This document shows, piece by piece, positions 24,550-36,594 of a stretch of DNA of 62,000 nt. A program made the translations under genes and the position numbers. The notes beneath the pieces were generated by a model, which was not told the DNA's origin, ran no database searches, and saw only the letters and a program-made list of their open reading frames with translations. Source of the DNA: Lingula anatina (taxonomy: Eukaryota > Brachiopoda > Lingulata > Lingulida > Lingulidae); the NCBI RefSeq assembly GCF_001039355.2, contig NW_019775759.1, positions 19,258 to 81,257 on the forward strand, read 5' to 3'. Every line of letters starts with the position of its first letter. The stretch's first letter is position 1.

Positions 24550-26790
24550 TGTGCGCCCTGGATTCGATACTGATTTTTAATGTGTCTATATGTTGTTAAG
24601 TATCGCTATTAAAAGCCTAATTGCAAGTGGTTGAACCATTTATCACTGAAAATGGGCCATATTTACCGGTTTGTACATATCATCCTATCCCTTTTGGAGC
24701 CTCAATTCAAGGCACGTGTTCAGCCAATGAATACTCTGTGTTACATGTATATTTCAGTTCGGTTAAAACATCGGAACAGAAATATATTTGCAACGAAGTA
24801 TTTTTGGTGAAAGTTTCCGCATGTTTGTGTAAACTAAGCATACTACAGTGAAAAGTGGCAAAATGAGTTCATTTGATTGCTAATTGAGTGTATTAACAAA
24901 CGCTGTAAAACATCTATGCAAACTTCCCCAGTTATTTGTGAGGAGGGCTACCAAGGATAAGGGAATATCCGAAGTGAAGATTAGACCCGTTTTATTTTAG
25001 AGAATTTTATGCTTATCGTGATTATATAAAATGACTTTGCTGGGAATGATTGGTTTTGGCTGTTCTCGGCGTATGGAAGTTAATGATATCAACCTAAGGT
25101 CCATAACGTTTATACAGTGTACCCTGCTATTGATGCTTTATCTACCCCTTGACATCTCTCGTCGTTAACTGTCAGTACCATCATAAATGTTCCTGACATC
25201 ATCAATATTTCATAAACTAGCTCAGTTATGGTTAACATAGTCGCCAAGTATTTCTTGATATCCTCTATATTTGTCTTCTTAAAAATTCGATGAAACGAAT
25301 GTCAGGCTATTTGAAATGTGAGGTCGTTTTCGATGAGATGTGTGAGATGGAATTTTCCAAAGTGAAATCTTACCTCAAAACTAAGTCTCAAATTCCTATA
25401 TACAGAGCGTTGATTTATCACTCATTCATGTGTTAGTGGCACACATTGAAATCATAATTCACCTCTTTATCAACGATCACTGATTCTCAATATATATGTC
25501 TGTTGACCATGTAAAAATATTAAAAGTAAGAGGGCGGAAGGTTTGTTTGTCCAAGTGGAACTTAACTTACATCAGTCAAGCAACTTAAAATCACTGAAAA
25601 ACTTATTACTCAATTTATCTGTTCTGACAAAAAACAAACAAACAAAAATAGACAAAATATAAAACCTTTCTTACTGTCGCTCTCAGCACCATCTCACATT
25701 CTCCAATTCATCTATTTTATTTTCTTCTGCTGTAGAAAATCTGCAACTTTGCAGGAAGCGAGTATGATGTCTATCGTCTCAGAAGTGATGCCCAAATATT
25801 TTTCGCTTTGGATTTTAACGACCTCATACATGTAACTTAATTTGCCTACCAGTAGGCCTACACTGCAAAGTGGATAGTTAAAAGATAAAAGAAACAAGCA
25901 AAATAGCAGAGAGAAAAAAAGCTAAGAGAGAACACTATAGTCAGCCACTACATCACACGCCTACTCCTTCGGCAATGTTTCAGCAATGTTAAACCAGTGG
26001 TATGCATTTCTTCTTTGCAGTTTTTATGGTTAAGCCTGTACTTTAAATAAAATGATTTGCTTCCCTAGTTTTTTAAATATTATTTTCAGCATGATAAATA
26101 TTGTCAGTTAGAAAATAAAATGATTTGCTTCCCTAGTAAAATAAAAATATTCTATGTACAGCAGCTTGACATCTCTTGTAATTACCAGCAGTTTTAACTG
26201 CCAAACTTGTGTGTGATTTGAGGGTGAATGGTCAGTTAATAGAGAGGAGCATCACCAGGTACAATGTAGATCCATGACAGAGTTTTTTGGTTTAAAGTAG
26301 CATGTGTCGAGATTTTGACTTGTTTCCTCGGTTATCCTGAGTTCCTGAGTGCTCTTTTTTTCAGCAAAATCAAATCCCAATAAAAAGAGCTTTCAAGTAA
26401 GAGTTTAAAATCTTTCGATATTAACCGTCATTTTCCCTCTGTTATTGTAGGGAATGATTGAATAAAAAAATCGTCGTAACTTTTGCCCTAAGCAGGTGAA
26501 CATTTTTGTACTGGGTATCATTTATTACTATTGTGCGAGTATACATGTTACTCATTGTTTTTCATTATTGTTTTAATTTTCTTTTTTTCTCACTTATTTT
26601 CATATTTTAACTCTCAATCTTAACCTTTCCTTTCCTTTCTTTCTTTCTTTTTAATCTAAACCTTTTCTTTCTTTCTTTCTTCTTTCTAGGTCTCTTTTTT
26701 TACTTTCTTTCATATCCACTGTCTTAATTTTCCTTTCTTACTGTCTTTATAAATGAATGGTCGGCGATGCCCAAATATTTTTACTTTTGC
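24550..26790. repeat. Array-unit spacer, copy between gene A promoter and gene B 3' end
   Basis: Counterpart of 16,000-18,900, in the same order and orientation. Includes the second recombinase-like fragment (25,712-25,880) and TTTC-rich runs near 26,630-26,700. No conserved gene is seen besides that fragment. Confidence 0.65.
25712..25880 (-). pseudogene. Tyrosine-recombinase-like fragment, second copy
   Basis: Reads YEVVKIQSEKYLGITSETID, then IILASCKVADFLQQKK and a stop. Differs from the 17,149-17,330 copy by a few substitutions and keeps the frame and the stop. Same interpretation and same doubt. Confidence 0.4.
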
Positions 26791-28721
26791 TTTTTGGATA
26801 TAACTTTATTATCCTACTTTTAGGCCTATACTGCAAAGTGGATTGTTAGAAAAGAAAACAAACAAACAAAATTTCAACACTAGCATGATTTAATTCAAAA
26901 CAAAGGGCAGTTAGGTAAACGGAAGACATACAGTGATGGAAAAATGTCGTATTCAAATAGATTAAAAAACTGATACTTTGAATTTTTACAAAAGTTCTCA
27001 TGTACCGGCCAGTAAAGGCAGTTCTCTTGTACACGTTCAGGATTTCCTTTAGAATGGGTAACACGATATCAGGAGGATTACTTTTCATTGATTGGTTGCA
27101 AATGGTTTCGCCCGTGTTTTGGCATGCTGTGTTTGGCCCTGAAAATAAATAAATTAACTGTGTAATTCAAGTAAGATATACCGTAGGCCAAAGTTTAGAT
27201 GTAACTTTAACCTAATTGTTTTTTTTTTTTTAGATTTAGACTCGTTTAGTTACGTGCATTATTGGGGCCTACATTTTTATCAAGTCCATGATTAGAACAG
27301 ACTACGTTTTCTTCAACATCTTACAGAGCAACTGCTATATGCCAGCGACGCATACATGTATATACAGTAGCTACAATTATGCATATCAATTAATGCTAGG
27401 AATCAAAAGGGTTACATTTGATTTTTCTGATAAAGAAAGCGCGCTGTCTTGACATTAATTACGTCTACAATCACCTTTCAAGCTTTATTGTTGAGCAGGT
27501 CTTGAAGCTCAGCAATCTCTTCCTCGGACATTCCAGCCAACTCATTGTCCAGTTGGTCACTTTCAGCGTCCCCGTCGAAGAAATCCCGATTGAGCCGAGC
27601 TGAAATGGGAATCGTTGAAATGGAAGTATATTTATATAAGTGAAGGCATATGTTTTCATATTTTACAAATCTAAGTCCACGAAAATCACTGTGATGAAAT
27701 TAAAGTGAAGAAGATGAAAATGTTTTTTTTTTGCTAAATCAAGGGAATTCGGCTTGTCTGGGATTGTTCCCGTTTTCTGAGCGTAGTGAGGTGGCGTAGA
27801 AAGGTCTAGGGTCTGTAACACATCAGGGAAATAATAGAAACAATGGCGCATCCGAGGTTCGTGGTCCACTAGCTTCAAAGGCACCTCTAATGTTTTTATA
27901 AGGAAATAAAAAGTGAATATGTTCTCCCTCTCATCTTGGATCAAGAAATTGCTCACTTATTATGTGAGAAGACCAACTGACTTTTATTAATATCTCTCAG
28001 CTCGATTGAAATTCTTTTACAAAATAAATTAATAAATGAAAATAATAAATAGGAAAAACTCACTAGCTACGAGGTTAATCCTAGTTTGGAAATTATCCAA
28101 CTCCTCCTGGTCCACGTATCCATCCTCTACAAAAAATAAATTTCCAAATGATTTTTTACATCATTACCAGATAAAGTGTAAACAACTGTCGCATTGAAAT
28201 TAATGAACCTTTTAGGTAAAATTTATGTGAGATGAAGCTGAATGATCATTTAAATTGATTCTCAGAGTTGTCAAATAATTGCAAAAACTTACACTACCAA
28301 CCTGTCGAAAATCGGAGTTGAATTTTCTTAAACTTGTGTACTTCAAACATAACTTTAACCACGAACATCATTTACGTGTTAATGTAAATAATGATTCACT
28401 CTTGGGCAGAGGTTCATTTAGGTAGTTTGCAAAACCAAAGCAACGTATTTTGATACAAACGCAATAGATCTAAAAGGAAGACAAGATGACAAATAGCAAA
28501 ATAAATAAAGGAAAAAATAGGAAAGAGAGAAAAAAAGAGGTGAATAATGACGTTTTTTTTTGGATAACTACTTTACCGTTGGTGTCGAGTTCCTCCATCG
28601 CTTCGGGATCCTTCACGTCGTGCAGTGATATCTTGCCGTCGCCATCCAAATCATTCAACATAAACTTGTTTTCCTGAAACATACATTTTTACGAAAATTA
28701 GAACGCCAAAGAGGCTATTAT

Positions 28722-28783
<62 letters not shown>

Positions 28784-31700
28784 TTTGCCCATATCACTTT
28801 CTAAAGTGTACAAACGGTTTATTATAAATAGCTCCAGCGGAAACGTACAAATGGAGATTGATGATTCATTGCATTAGGTGAGCTGCTCAGCAGATTGCGT
28901 TTTTATCTTCGGGAGGGGGTGGGGTGGGTCTGTTACGTGTCCTCAAGCTTTGGAGCTACTACCCCGCTTGCTTTCCAGTGCATGTATTACTAAACGAGAC
29001 AAAACCAAGCAATTTCTCACCCCTGTGCCCTACATATTAAAACAAATTTATCATCGTGTTCTACGTTGCTTTGCTCCACAAGAAAAACGAGAATAAAGGA
29101 AGCATTGTGTACCCAACACCCACTTCTAGCGCAGTCATTTTCATTGGAAGCAAACGGATTTTTAGACATTTTGTGAAGGAAAGGAGTTTGGAAGATTCAA
29201 CCAAATATCTCCTGTTAAGACTTCCCCAAGAATCCCTACCCACGGCTTATTATAAAACCATACATGCTTATGAATACTTACATCCGCGTTTGCTTTGATC
29301 ACCCCTTTGACCTCGTTGAAAACCTTGATGACTCTTTCTACCCTTTTCACCAACCTTTTTGTTCTGGAACATTCATGTATCTCAATTGTTGATATGTCTA
29401 CATGGGGCAAATATACTACTCAAAAGAAATAAAGGAACACCCGCCATTTAAGATGCAAAAGTTTGAACCATGCATAGTGTTATATAGATTTAGCAATTCT
29501 AAGAAAAGTCATCATTCTGTGCTGGGTGACTATTTAACTGAAACCGTTTTGTAATTAAAATAAACTTTGCACTCGTTAAAAGAAATAAGTATGATTACCT
29601 GTTGGGGTGAAAGGCGTAAAAATCGGATAAATTTATTCTCCCCCCCCCCAAAATTCCTGGGGTTTAAACCCAGGTGAAAATTGGGACTTAAATGAATGAG
29701 TAGCATACTTTTGGCATTAGCATGATAAGATAAGAAGAAATGAACGTTTTAAGTCTTTTGTCTCATAATTACCTCCGCCAAGGAGGTTATGTTTTCCCCC
29801 CTGTTTGTCTGTCTGTCTGTCTGTCATCAACATAACTCAGAAAGTTATGGACCGATTTTGATGAAAATTTCGGGAACTGTCAGAAGTGGACTGAGGAACA
29901 GATGATTAGTTTTTGGTGGTAATCAATAATCAATCAATAATCAATAATCAAAAATATCGAAAATTTAGGGGTGAAACGGCATTGGATGGAGACTTGGCGG
30001 AGGTATGCGCTCTCTGAGTGCTTTTCTAGTTTGTAATGCTACGCCTTGTTTATTCAGATTTTGGTTGCTAGCTGTATCAAAATTAAATGTCAAGCAGTCT
30101 TCCTGTGCAAATGAATACTTTGTTTTTTTATTTTGTCATAAAATGTATCACGTTTTACCTTTCCCAGACTCTCCGAAGTCGGATTCGAATTCGCCATCCA
30201 CCTTCTCCATCCTGTGGCAGCAGGACCACGAACAACATCATAGCCAAAAGACAAAATGCCAACTTCATGGTGACTTGTGATATCTTAAAGAAAAGCATTT
30301 ATTAAAAGCGCATTTAGAGGGTTTTAATGAGATAAAACTTCATGCAGAATAAATCTAGCTGCAATTCAGATTAAAAAAAAAAGAATAGAGAAAAACAAAA
30401 ACACAAAAACTTCCATCCAGTCCATTTGTCCTGGTTTTGATTGAAAATCCCTTAAAAATGAGGGCAAGGCGGACAACAACATAAGTACTTTCAAAACAGT
30501 CAATGTCACTGGGTAAACCCTTTTCATACCGGATGGAGCACCTATCTATTAGCGTATTTTTATTATACATTATTTGTGCATAGAATTTCATGAATTTGTC
30601 ACATTTTACCAGCTTTCAGGAGGTATATTTGCAGCTTTGGTATCGTTTATGGTCTTTATTCAAGAAACAAAATAGTGCTGTGTCGTAAATGACCACTCCA
30701 GATTTCCGATATTTAAAAGTGTAGCCCATATTGTACATGGTATTTTATTCCTTTAATTCCACTCAAATTACTAATTAGATTAAGCTATGGCGAACAAATA
30801 CAGAACAATGAAATATTTGGAGAAAAGAAAGATCCGAAATATCTCAGAAGGGTAGAATTCTACTGATGAGAGTGATTTGGGTGCAACAGACCGAAGAAGA
30901 GGGTCACGTATTCGAAGTGCATGTGCTCATGGGGCCGTAGCAATAGTCCGAAGGTTCAATAGTCCGAAGGTTCATTGGTCCGAATGTTCACTATAGAACC
31001 TTCGGACCAATGAACCCTTGATAAAAAAATCGATAAAAATGTTACCACTTTTCGGACCAATGAACCTTCGGACCAATGAACCTTCGGACTATCGAGACGC
31101 CCCCGTAGAATATGCATTAAAACAGTCGGTGAGCTACCGTAGAATACAAGCCTAATCTAATGACCCTTGTATGACAAAGAGCAACTGACTGCTGAAATGG
31201 AAACTTTTGTAGTACAGGGACGAAACCAACACAGTGACGTTTGTTTGTCACCCGCCTAACTCAAAAAGTTGTGGCTGGATTTTGATCAAATTTTCAGGAT
31301 AGGTCTTACATGAGTTAATCTTAAAGGGGTACAGGTATTTCTAAAAGAGATATTCGAGTGCAATAACTCTGTAATAAATGGACAGAGCACTGGGTTGGAA
31401 AAATTGCTCGGTTTTGTTTTCAGGCCTCATAGGTGAAATTGCAGTTTGTGATCTCGAGCCGCGGTTTGTGATTGCGAACGCCGAAGTTACGAGTTGACCT
31501 GCGTTTTCATGGTGCGAACGCAAATGTCTACGTAAACAGCCACTTGACATCATAGATCAACAGCTACCGGGATACATGTATATACCATCTTTGTGAATGA
31601 ATATCAGGTAAACAACCAGTCACTAGTATTATCCCTCTAAGTTACTACTCTATAGTAAAGGTCAGCTGAATGATGACATTAATTCTATATAAAATCTCAC

Positions 31701-33048
31701 AAATCTTTGGTCACAAAGGAAAGGTGAACAGAATTCGCCCCTGACATATCTTTAAATATTATAATAAAAATAATTAAATTAAAATTAGAATTTGATTGAA
31801 ATTAATTTAAAAAAATCTGTGACCCTTGTAGAGGGTATACACATGCAACCAGTTTGTTCAGTTCAAGGTGAACACTAGTTTGTATATGAGTGGTGGATCT
31901 AAAATCACCAAATCTTTCCGTCACATCAGTAACACGGTGGTCTAGCTGAGATCTATAGAAAATATGCATCTGTGATAAAAATCTTTTGGCCACACTACCC
32001 ATGTATCTTACTTCCAAACTTAAAACAATACCTTTTTGTTTGTATTTATCTCTGAAATTTTAGTTTTAAATGTTTAAAAGGTTATAAAGTGCACATTTAG
32101 GGAAGGACAACTAGGGTAACTGTCATCATATGGTATTTGCTCTCCTCTTCCGGCTTCACATTTATTTATATAGTCATTTAATTAAAAATATAGTTAACCT
32201 TTGTTACTGTTCCATCAATTAAAGGTGACTGATAGGATGCACACATTTAGTTCTGTTCACTCGGTCTGTCCGTGTTATTGCTGTCGTTGTCGCCGTCCGA
32301 ACTGTCAAATCGTATTTTCGTTTCACTTCAAATTTTAGTGTCTTTGTTTGGTTAAAAAGCGGCTCCTTGCGAAAATCAGCACGATCGGATTATTCTTACA
32401 AAAGTCATTGATTTTTTAATGCCCGACCGAAATGTGTATTTTTCTAATTAAAATTTGATGAGTGGCTTTAACGAGTCATGTTCCTTTTGAAAATCAGTAT
32501 GTTTGGTTTGTGAAAGTGATGCATTTTAATGTTATGTTATGTTATTAGCAAATCAAATGTGTCTTTTAATGCCTTTTAACATTACTTTAAAAAGAATAAA
32601 AAACTTCTAACTTAAGAATAACTAAAGAATATTTTGGTGAACCTATTTGTTTTAGTTTTAATTACTGTTATATTTGTTTTGAATTTATCTGTGTACTTTT
32701 AGTTTTTATACTATATACATATGTAAACAGCACTAGTACTGAGACGCAAGGTAGCGCGATTTTAAGGAATGGATTTTAATAATAATTATTATTATTGTTT
32801 AAAAATAATGTTACAATGTACTTTGCCGTTTGGTGTCCGTATAATTGCCAGCTTTGGTGCCTCTTTTCGCTTATAGTTTTAACTTAAACAGTTCTAAGGT
32901 TCATATACACAAAGCAAAAATATTGTTGAATATGTGCAGGGCTGATTCCTAAATAATATTAAATAAATGATCTTACCTTAGCAAATCAAGATGGCCTAGA
33001 GAGCGGAACCTCGTCTTGGTGGACCCCGTAGTCGCAGAGAACCACAGT
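26790..33048 (-). CDS. Gene B: paralogue of gene A, cationic-peptide precursor with EF-hand pro-domain
   Basis: Exons (minus): leader 32,977 to about 33,048; 30,159-30,283 (ATG at 30,268); 29,282-29,363; 28,577-28,673; 28,064-28,126; 27,475-27,599 (stop at 27,478-27,480); 3'-UTR exon from 27,138, with AATAAA at 26,805-26,810. Coding total is 474 bp, 157 residues, with every phase as in gene A. The signal begins MKLAFCLLAMMLFVVLLPQD. The cationic part carries GGWRIRIRLRRVWER and RLVKRVERVIKVF, net charge about +10. EF loops DLDGDGKISLHD and DTNEDGYVDQEE are unchanged. The acidic tail is nearly unchanged (ELAGMSEEEIAELQDLL). The cationic exon is thus the part that differs most from gene A, including an extra WRIRI segment. 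Intron 1 is longer than in A and holds extra repeats. Candidate host-defence peptide by inference; no homologue is recalled. Confidence 0.75.
28725..28783. repeat. (TA)n microsatellite in intron 3 of gene B
   Basis: About 28 TA dinucleotides in a row. Confidence 0.95.
29771..30033 (+). mobile_element. Non-autonomous element with ACCTCCGCCAAGG / CTTGGCGGAGGT termini
   Basis: Starts ACCTCCGCCAAGGAGGTTAT, has (GTCT)n and the core 'ATGGACCGATTTTGATGAAA', and ends GGAGACTTGGCGGAGGTATG followed by CGCTCTCTGAGTGCTTTTCT. Termini are inverted repeats of about 12 bp. From general knowledge this repeat type is widespread in marine invertebrates and fish. It sits in intron 2 of gene B and is missing from gene A. 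Confidence 0.75.
30935..31115. mobile_element. Foldback repeat built of 'TCCGAAGGTTCA(TT)GG' modules
   Basis: Direct and inverted copies of AGTCCGAAGGTTCA alternate: direct at about 30,955-30,995, inverted at 31,000-31,095. The stretch can fold into a long hairpin. It lies in intron 1 of gene B; no coding capacity. Confidence 0.8.
31235..31530 (+). mobile_element. Diverged copy of the GATGAAATTTTCAGGATAGG repeat
   Basis: Shares CACCCGCCTAACTC, TTTTCAGGATAGGTCTTA and GATCTCGAGCCGCGG with 34,610-34,860 and, less well, with 24,180-24,400. Confidence 0.6.
31535..32940. other. Intron 1 of gene B, middle part
   Basis: A minus-strand ORF at 31,802-32,017 (for example SQLDHRVTDVTERFGDF) looks somewhat coding-like, but has no recognised domain and no counterpart in gene A. 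From about 32,265 the sequence matches intron 1 of gene A (CTGTCCGTGTTATTGCTGTC). A GTTAT-rich run sits near 32,525. Confidence 0.4.
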
Positions 33049-33073
33049 ATGTGGAATGGTTTCCGTCTACCAA

Positions 33074-33080
33074 CTTTATA
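33074..33080 (-). promoter_or_regulatory. TATA box of gene B
   Basis: TATAAAG on the minus strand in the same position relative to the leader exon as in gene A and the orphan copy. Confidence 0.7.
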
Positions 33081-33500
33081 CTGTTAAGGTCGTGACTTTC
33101 TCAAACTTATCTGATCAGGAAAGCATTGCCACTCCGTGAATTCTTTGTTATCTTTTCAGAAAAATGAGACTTGCCTCTTTCACAAGAGCCCGACGCACTG
33201 ATAAGATTATTGGTTACTGGGAATCATAAATTCTGTGAATCAAAAGGACAACTAAATATCCATAAATTGTGCGGGGCATTATCAAGGCCATGTGGCAGAC
33301 ACTACAAGATACGAGGCACCAATATTTCCTATTTTACATTTATTTTGTTGACCAGGCATTTGACGTATAGGAAAGTAGGTGGATATAAGAAAACATGGCT
33401 TCGCTGCATTCTAATTTTAACAGATATTTATAACAATGGGAATGCAGACGTATTAGGTCGTTGTCACCAAAATCCTGGTATGACCGATGTTAAAGGATTT

Positions 33501-33502
<2 letters not shown>

Positions 33503-33547
<45 letters not shown>

Positions 33548-33893
33548 GATTGGTACTGTTAAAGATTCCCAAAATTCAAAATGAGATTTACATAAATTTG
33601 AAGTAAAATACTCTCTATTGCTAGTGTCTTACTACCGCCAATAGGTCTTGTTTTTCCCTTGTGCGTGTCGCCTTTGCTGCCTCAATTCAACTCACGTATT
33701 AAAAAGGTAACACGTGGAGTAGAGTGATTATTGTATACCGCACTCCACGTGAGTTTCAGTGCAATTTACATAAGATGACAATTTCCCAGGATATTTTGTG
33801 GCACTGGTTCAGACGGGGGGTAGACGTTCTCACCTCCCTAGGAAGGAGACCACTCAGATGCGGCATGAGGTGCTGAAAGCTAGCAAACGGATA

Positions 33894-33931
<38 letters not shown>
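33503..33931. repeat. Two (TA)n microsatellites
   Basis: Runs at about 33,503-33,543 and 33,897-33,931. The frames reading YIYIYI across them are not genes. The unit sequence between them (33,640-33,880) shows no recognisable gene. Confidence 0.9.
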
Positions 33932-33933
<2 letters not shown>

Positions 33934-34139
33934 AGTATATCTCTTCCCTTGCCAGGGATACTTCAACCCCTCAGTGCTGAGTACTGTGTTCATGGGCCAT
34001 ATTTTGATTTTTCACAGATATTTATCTGGCTAACTATTGACATTTTTTCTGCTGTAATATACTACTGCACTGTCCATTGAGAATGTTTGCAAGGAATTGA
34101 TATCACCATTTGTAGTTGGCCTCTAGTATAGAGCGAGCG

Positions 34140-36420
34140 TTGAGAGCCAAGCGGGAAGACAGGTGTCGTTTATGAAAGAATGGCATGACGCCAGAGGCTG
34201 ACATTCTGACCACAAGGCCATCTGGACTGTATTTCGACGATGATGAGGTTAAATGAGGAAACATAAGAGAAACGGGAGTTGTTATACGCCTTATAACGGA
34301 CCTAAGTAAGAAAACTTTTTACTCAACAACCGAGCCCCCCCCCCCCAAAAAAAAAGAGATGGTTGACGAAAAATATTTTCTAAAATCCATTTCGCACATA
34401 AACACAGTTATTTTATACCTGATCTATTTTGCAATGACTGGCGACACTGAGAAGATTACCGAGAATTCAATATTCCTAGAATAATAATACTTGACTCACA
34501 TTTTGAGGGGTACTGTCAAGGTCATTGGGGCATCCGTTGCTTGACTTCGATGCAATTTCATTAAGTTTTCTTACTTCAGCCAGGGAGTTAACATATTCAC
34601 CCCCGTTTGTCTGTTTGTTTGTCATCCGCCTAACTCAATCAGTTATTCTGATGAAATTTTCAGGATAGGTCTTAAATGGGTTAATCTAAAAGGGATACAG
34701 GTATTTTTAAAAGAAATATTCGAGTACAATTACAGTGTAATATATATAGAGAGCACTGGTTCGGAAAAAATTGCTCGGTTTTGTTTTCAGGCTTTACAGG
34801 CGAAATTGCCGTTTGTGATCTCGAGCCGCTGATTTGTGATTGCGAACGCCAAAGTTACGCAATTACCGTTTATAAAACCTGTGCGTTGTAACCCTTTTTT
34901 TATTTGGACGGAGGGACTACTAGCAGGAGATTGAGGATAAAGAGGGTTGAGGGCGGCACAGGATAAATTGTGCGCCCCGGAATCGAAGAATAAAAGTTTA
35001 AATGTGTCTTAATGATGTTGAGATCAACACATGTGAATTTAGAAGTTTATTTGCGTGTGCCTTAATCATATGTTACAGAGAGTGGACCTGATTACCGTGT
35101 TGTACAAATCATCTCACCCCTTCTGGAGCCTCAATTCAGTTCAAAGCAAACATTTAAACATGGCAGTCCATGAGGATCCCAGAGAGGGGGGCTCTCCGCG
35201 AAATATTTGTAAAATATATTTACATGGGCATTTATGTCAAAGAATTTGAAAGAATGATTGAGACAGATACCAGGAGGTTTTCGTCATTTTGGCAGAAGAC
35301 AAGGGCTTTGAGTACAGAACCCTATACTTAGACGAACAGAAATATATTTGTGTTGTAGTCCAAACATTTGAACAAGTTTTGTGTTTTTCCCACTGACAAG
35401 GTGCACGTACTCACCCGAGGAAAACTACGTTATAATTCAGTTCGGTAGAAAAACATTGGAACAGCAAGATATTTGCCACGAAGTGTTCGCAGTGGATTTC
35501 ATCGAGACTAGGCATATTTCAGCCTAACGAGAGTAAAAAGTGGCAAAACGGGTTAATTTGATTGTATATTGATTGTATTTACAGTTGTAACTTTTGCATT
35601 TTCTGCTTACGTTGAAATAAATAATCCATCTGTAAGCTTCTCCAATGATTTTTGTGGAGTGGGGCATTAAAGACTAGGCGTATTTAGGGTCCATTCCCAC
35701 AGATATTTGGATCGATCTATCTCCCTGGGGAGTCTCACTAAATTGCTGTCAATCAGCTAGAGGGTAAAGATAATTACCCCCTTACAGCTTTAGTAGGCGT
35801 GACAGACATTTAAGCCGGCCAAGTTGACAACAATTTAGTGAGACTCCCCAGCGAGTTAGATCGATCCAGATGGATCGATCTAGGCATGGGAACCCAGTCT
35901 AGGTTTCGACCAGTTTAAATTCAGAAAAAAATGCTTACCGTGATTATATAACAATGACTTTATTGGGAATACATGGTACTGGCTAAACTCTATCGACGCA
36001 GTATTAGAACCAGCGGTGCATTTTAATTAAAACTATATTGATACTTCGATTCATCTACAAATTGACACCGCTCGCCTCATCCTGACGTTGAGCAGAATAC
36101 ATAAAAGCTGGTGATTATACAACAACGTTGCAAACAAAAGAAGGCGTGTTAATCTTAAATGTTAATCTTAAATGTTAAACTTAAATCCCCTCGGCGCTGG
36201 ATCGATCTACATATAGCACGATGTTATCATTGGGAATTAAGCCTAACCTAGCTAGTAAATGGTCGTCAATTTCTGGTCTTCTTGGAAATACGAAGAAAAA
36301 GATTTCAGGCTATTTGTAATGTGAGGTCGTTTCCCATTAGATATGTGAGTGTGCATTACCCTGGGAGAGATTATATCTTAAAAGTTCAAAATTTCTCATA
36401 TTTATATATATAGTTGAGGC
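34140..36420. repeat. Array-unit spacer upstream of gene B (third, most diverged copy)
   Basis: Contains a SINE-like head (34,185-34,230), a repeat of the CAGGATAGGTCTTAAATGGG family (34,585-34,860), and then sequence matching 24,550-25,400 and 16,000-16,850 (for example GTGATTATATAA-AATGACTTT near 35,940). Divergence is higher and insertions are present, so this unit is probably the oldest. A MITE occupies 35,686-35,901. Confidence 0.6.
35686..35901. mobile_element. MITE with GATCGATC-rich inverted ends, copy 1
   Basis: Left GGATCGATCTATCTCCCTGG followed by GGAGTCTCACTAAAT; the right end carries ATTTAGTGAGACTCCCCAGC and GATCGATCC inverted. About 215 bp, non-coding. A second copy is at about 41,531-41,747. 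Confidence 0.8.
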
Positions 36421-36594
36421 GTTTATTACACGAATACGTTACAGACAAGAGGACTGGCGTTGTCGTGTTAAAGCTACACATGAAAATCATTTATTAGTTA
36501 TTTCATAGACCTGTGATAAAATGATTTCAACAAAGGTCAGGCTCACGCCATCTTTATCGAATGACCCAAACCCATAACCGACGAGAGAGAGATG

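Noticed and set aside
33503-33980. ORFs with YIYIYI stretches
   Set aside because: Translations of TA microsatellites.
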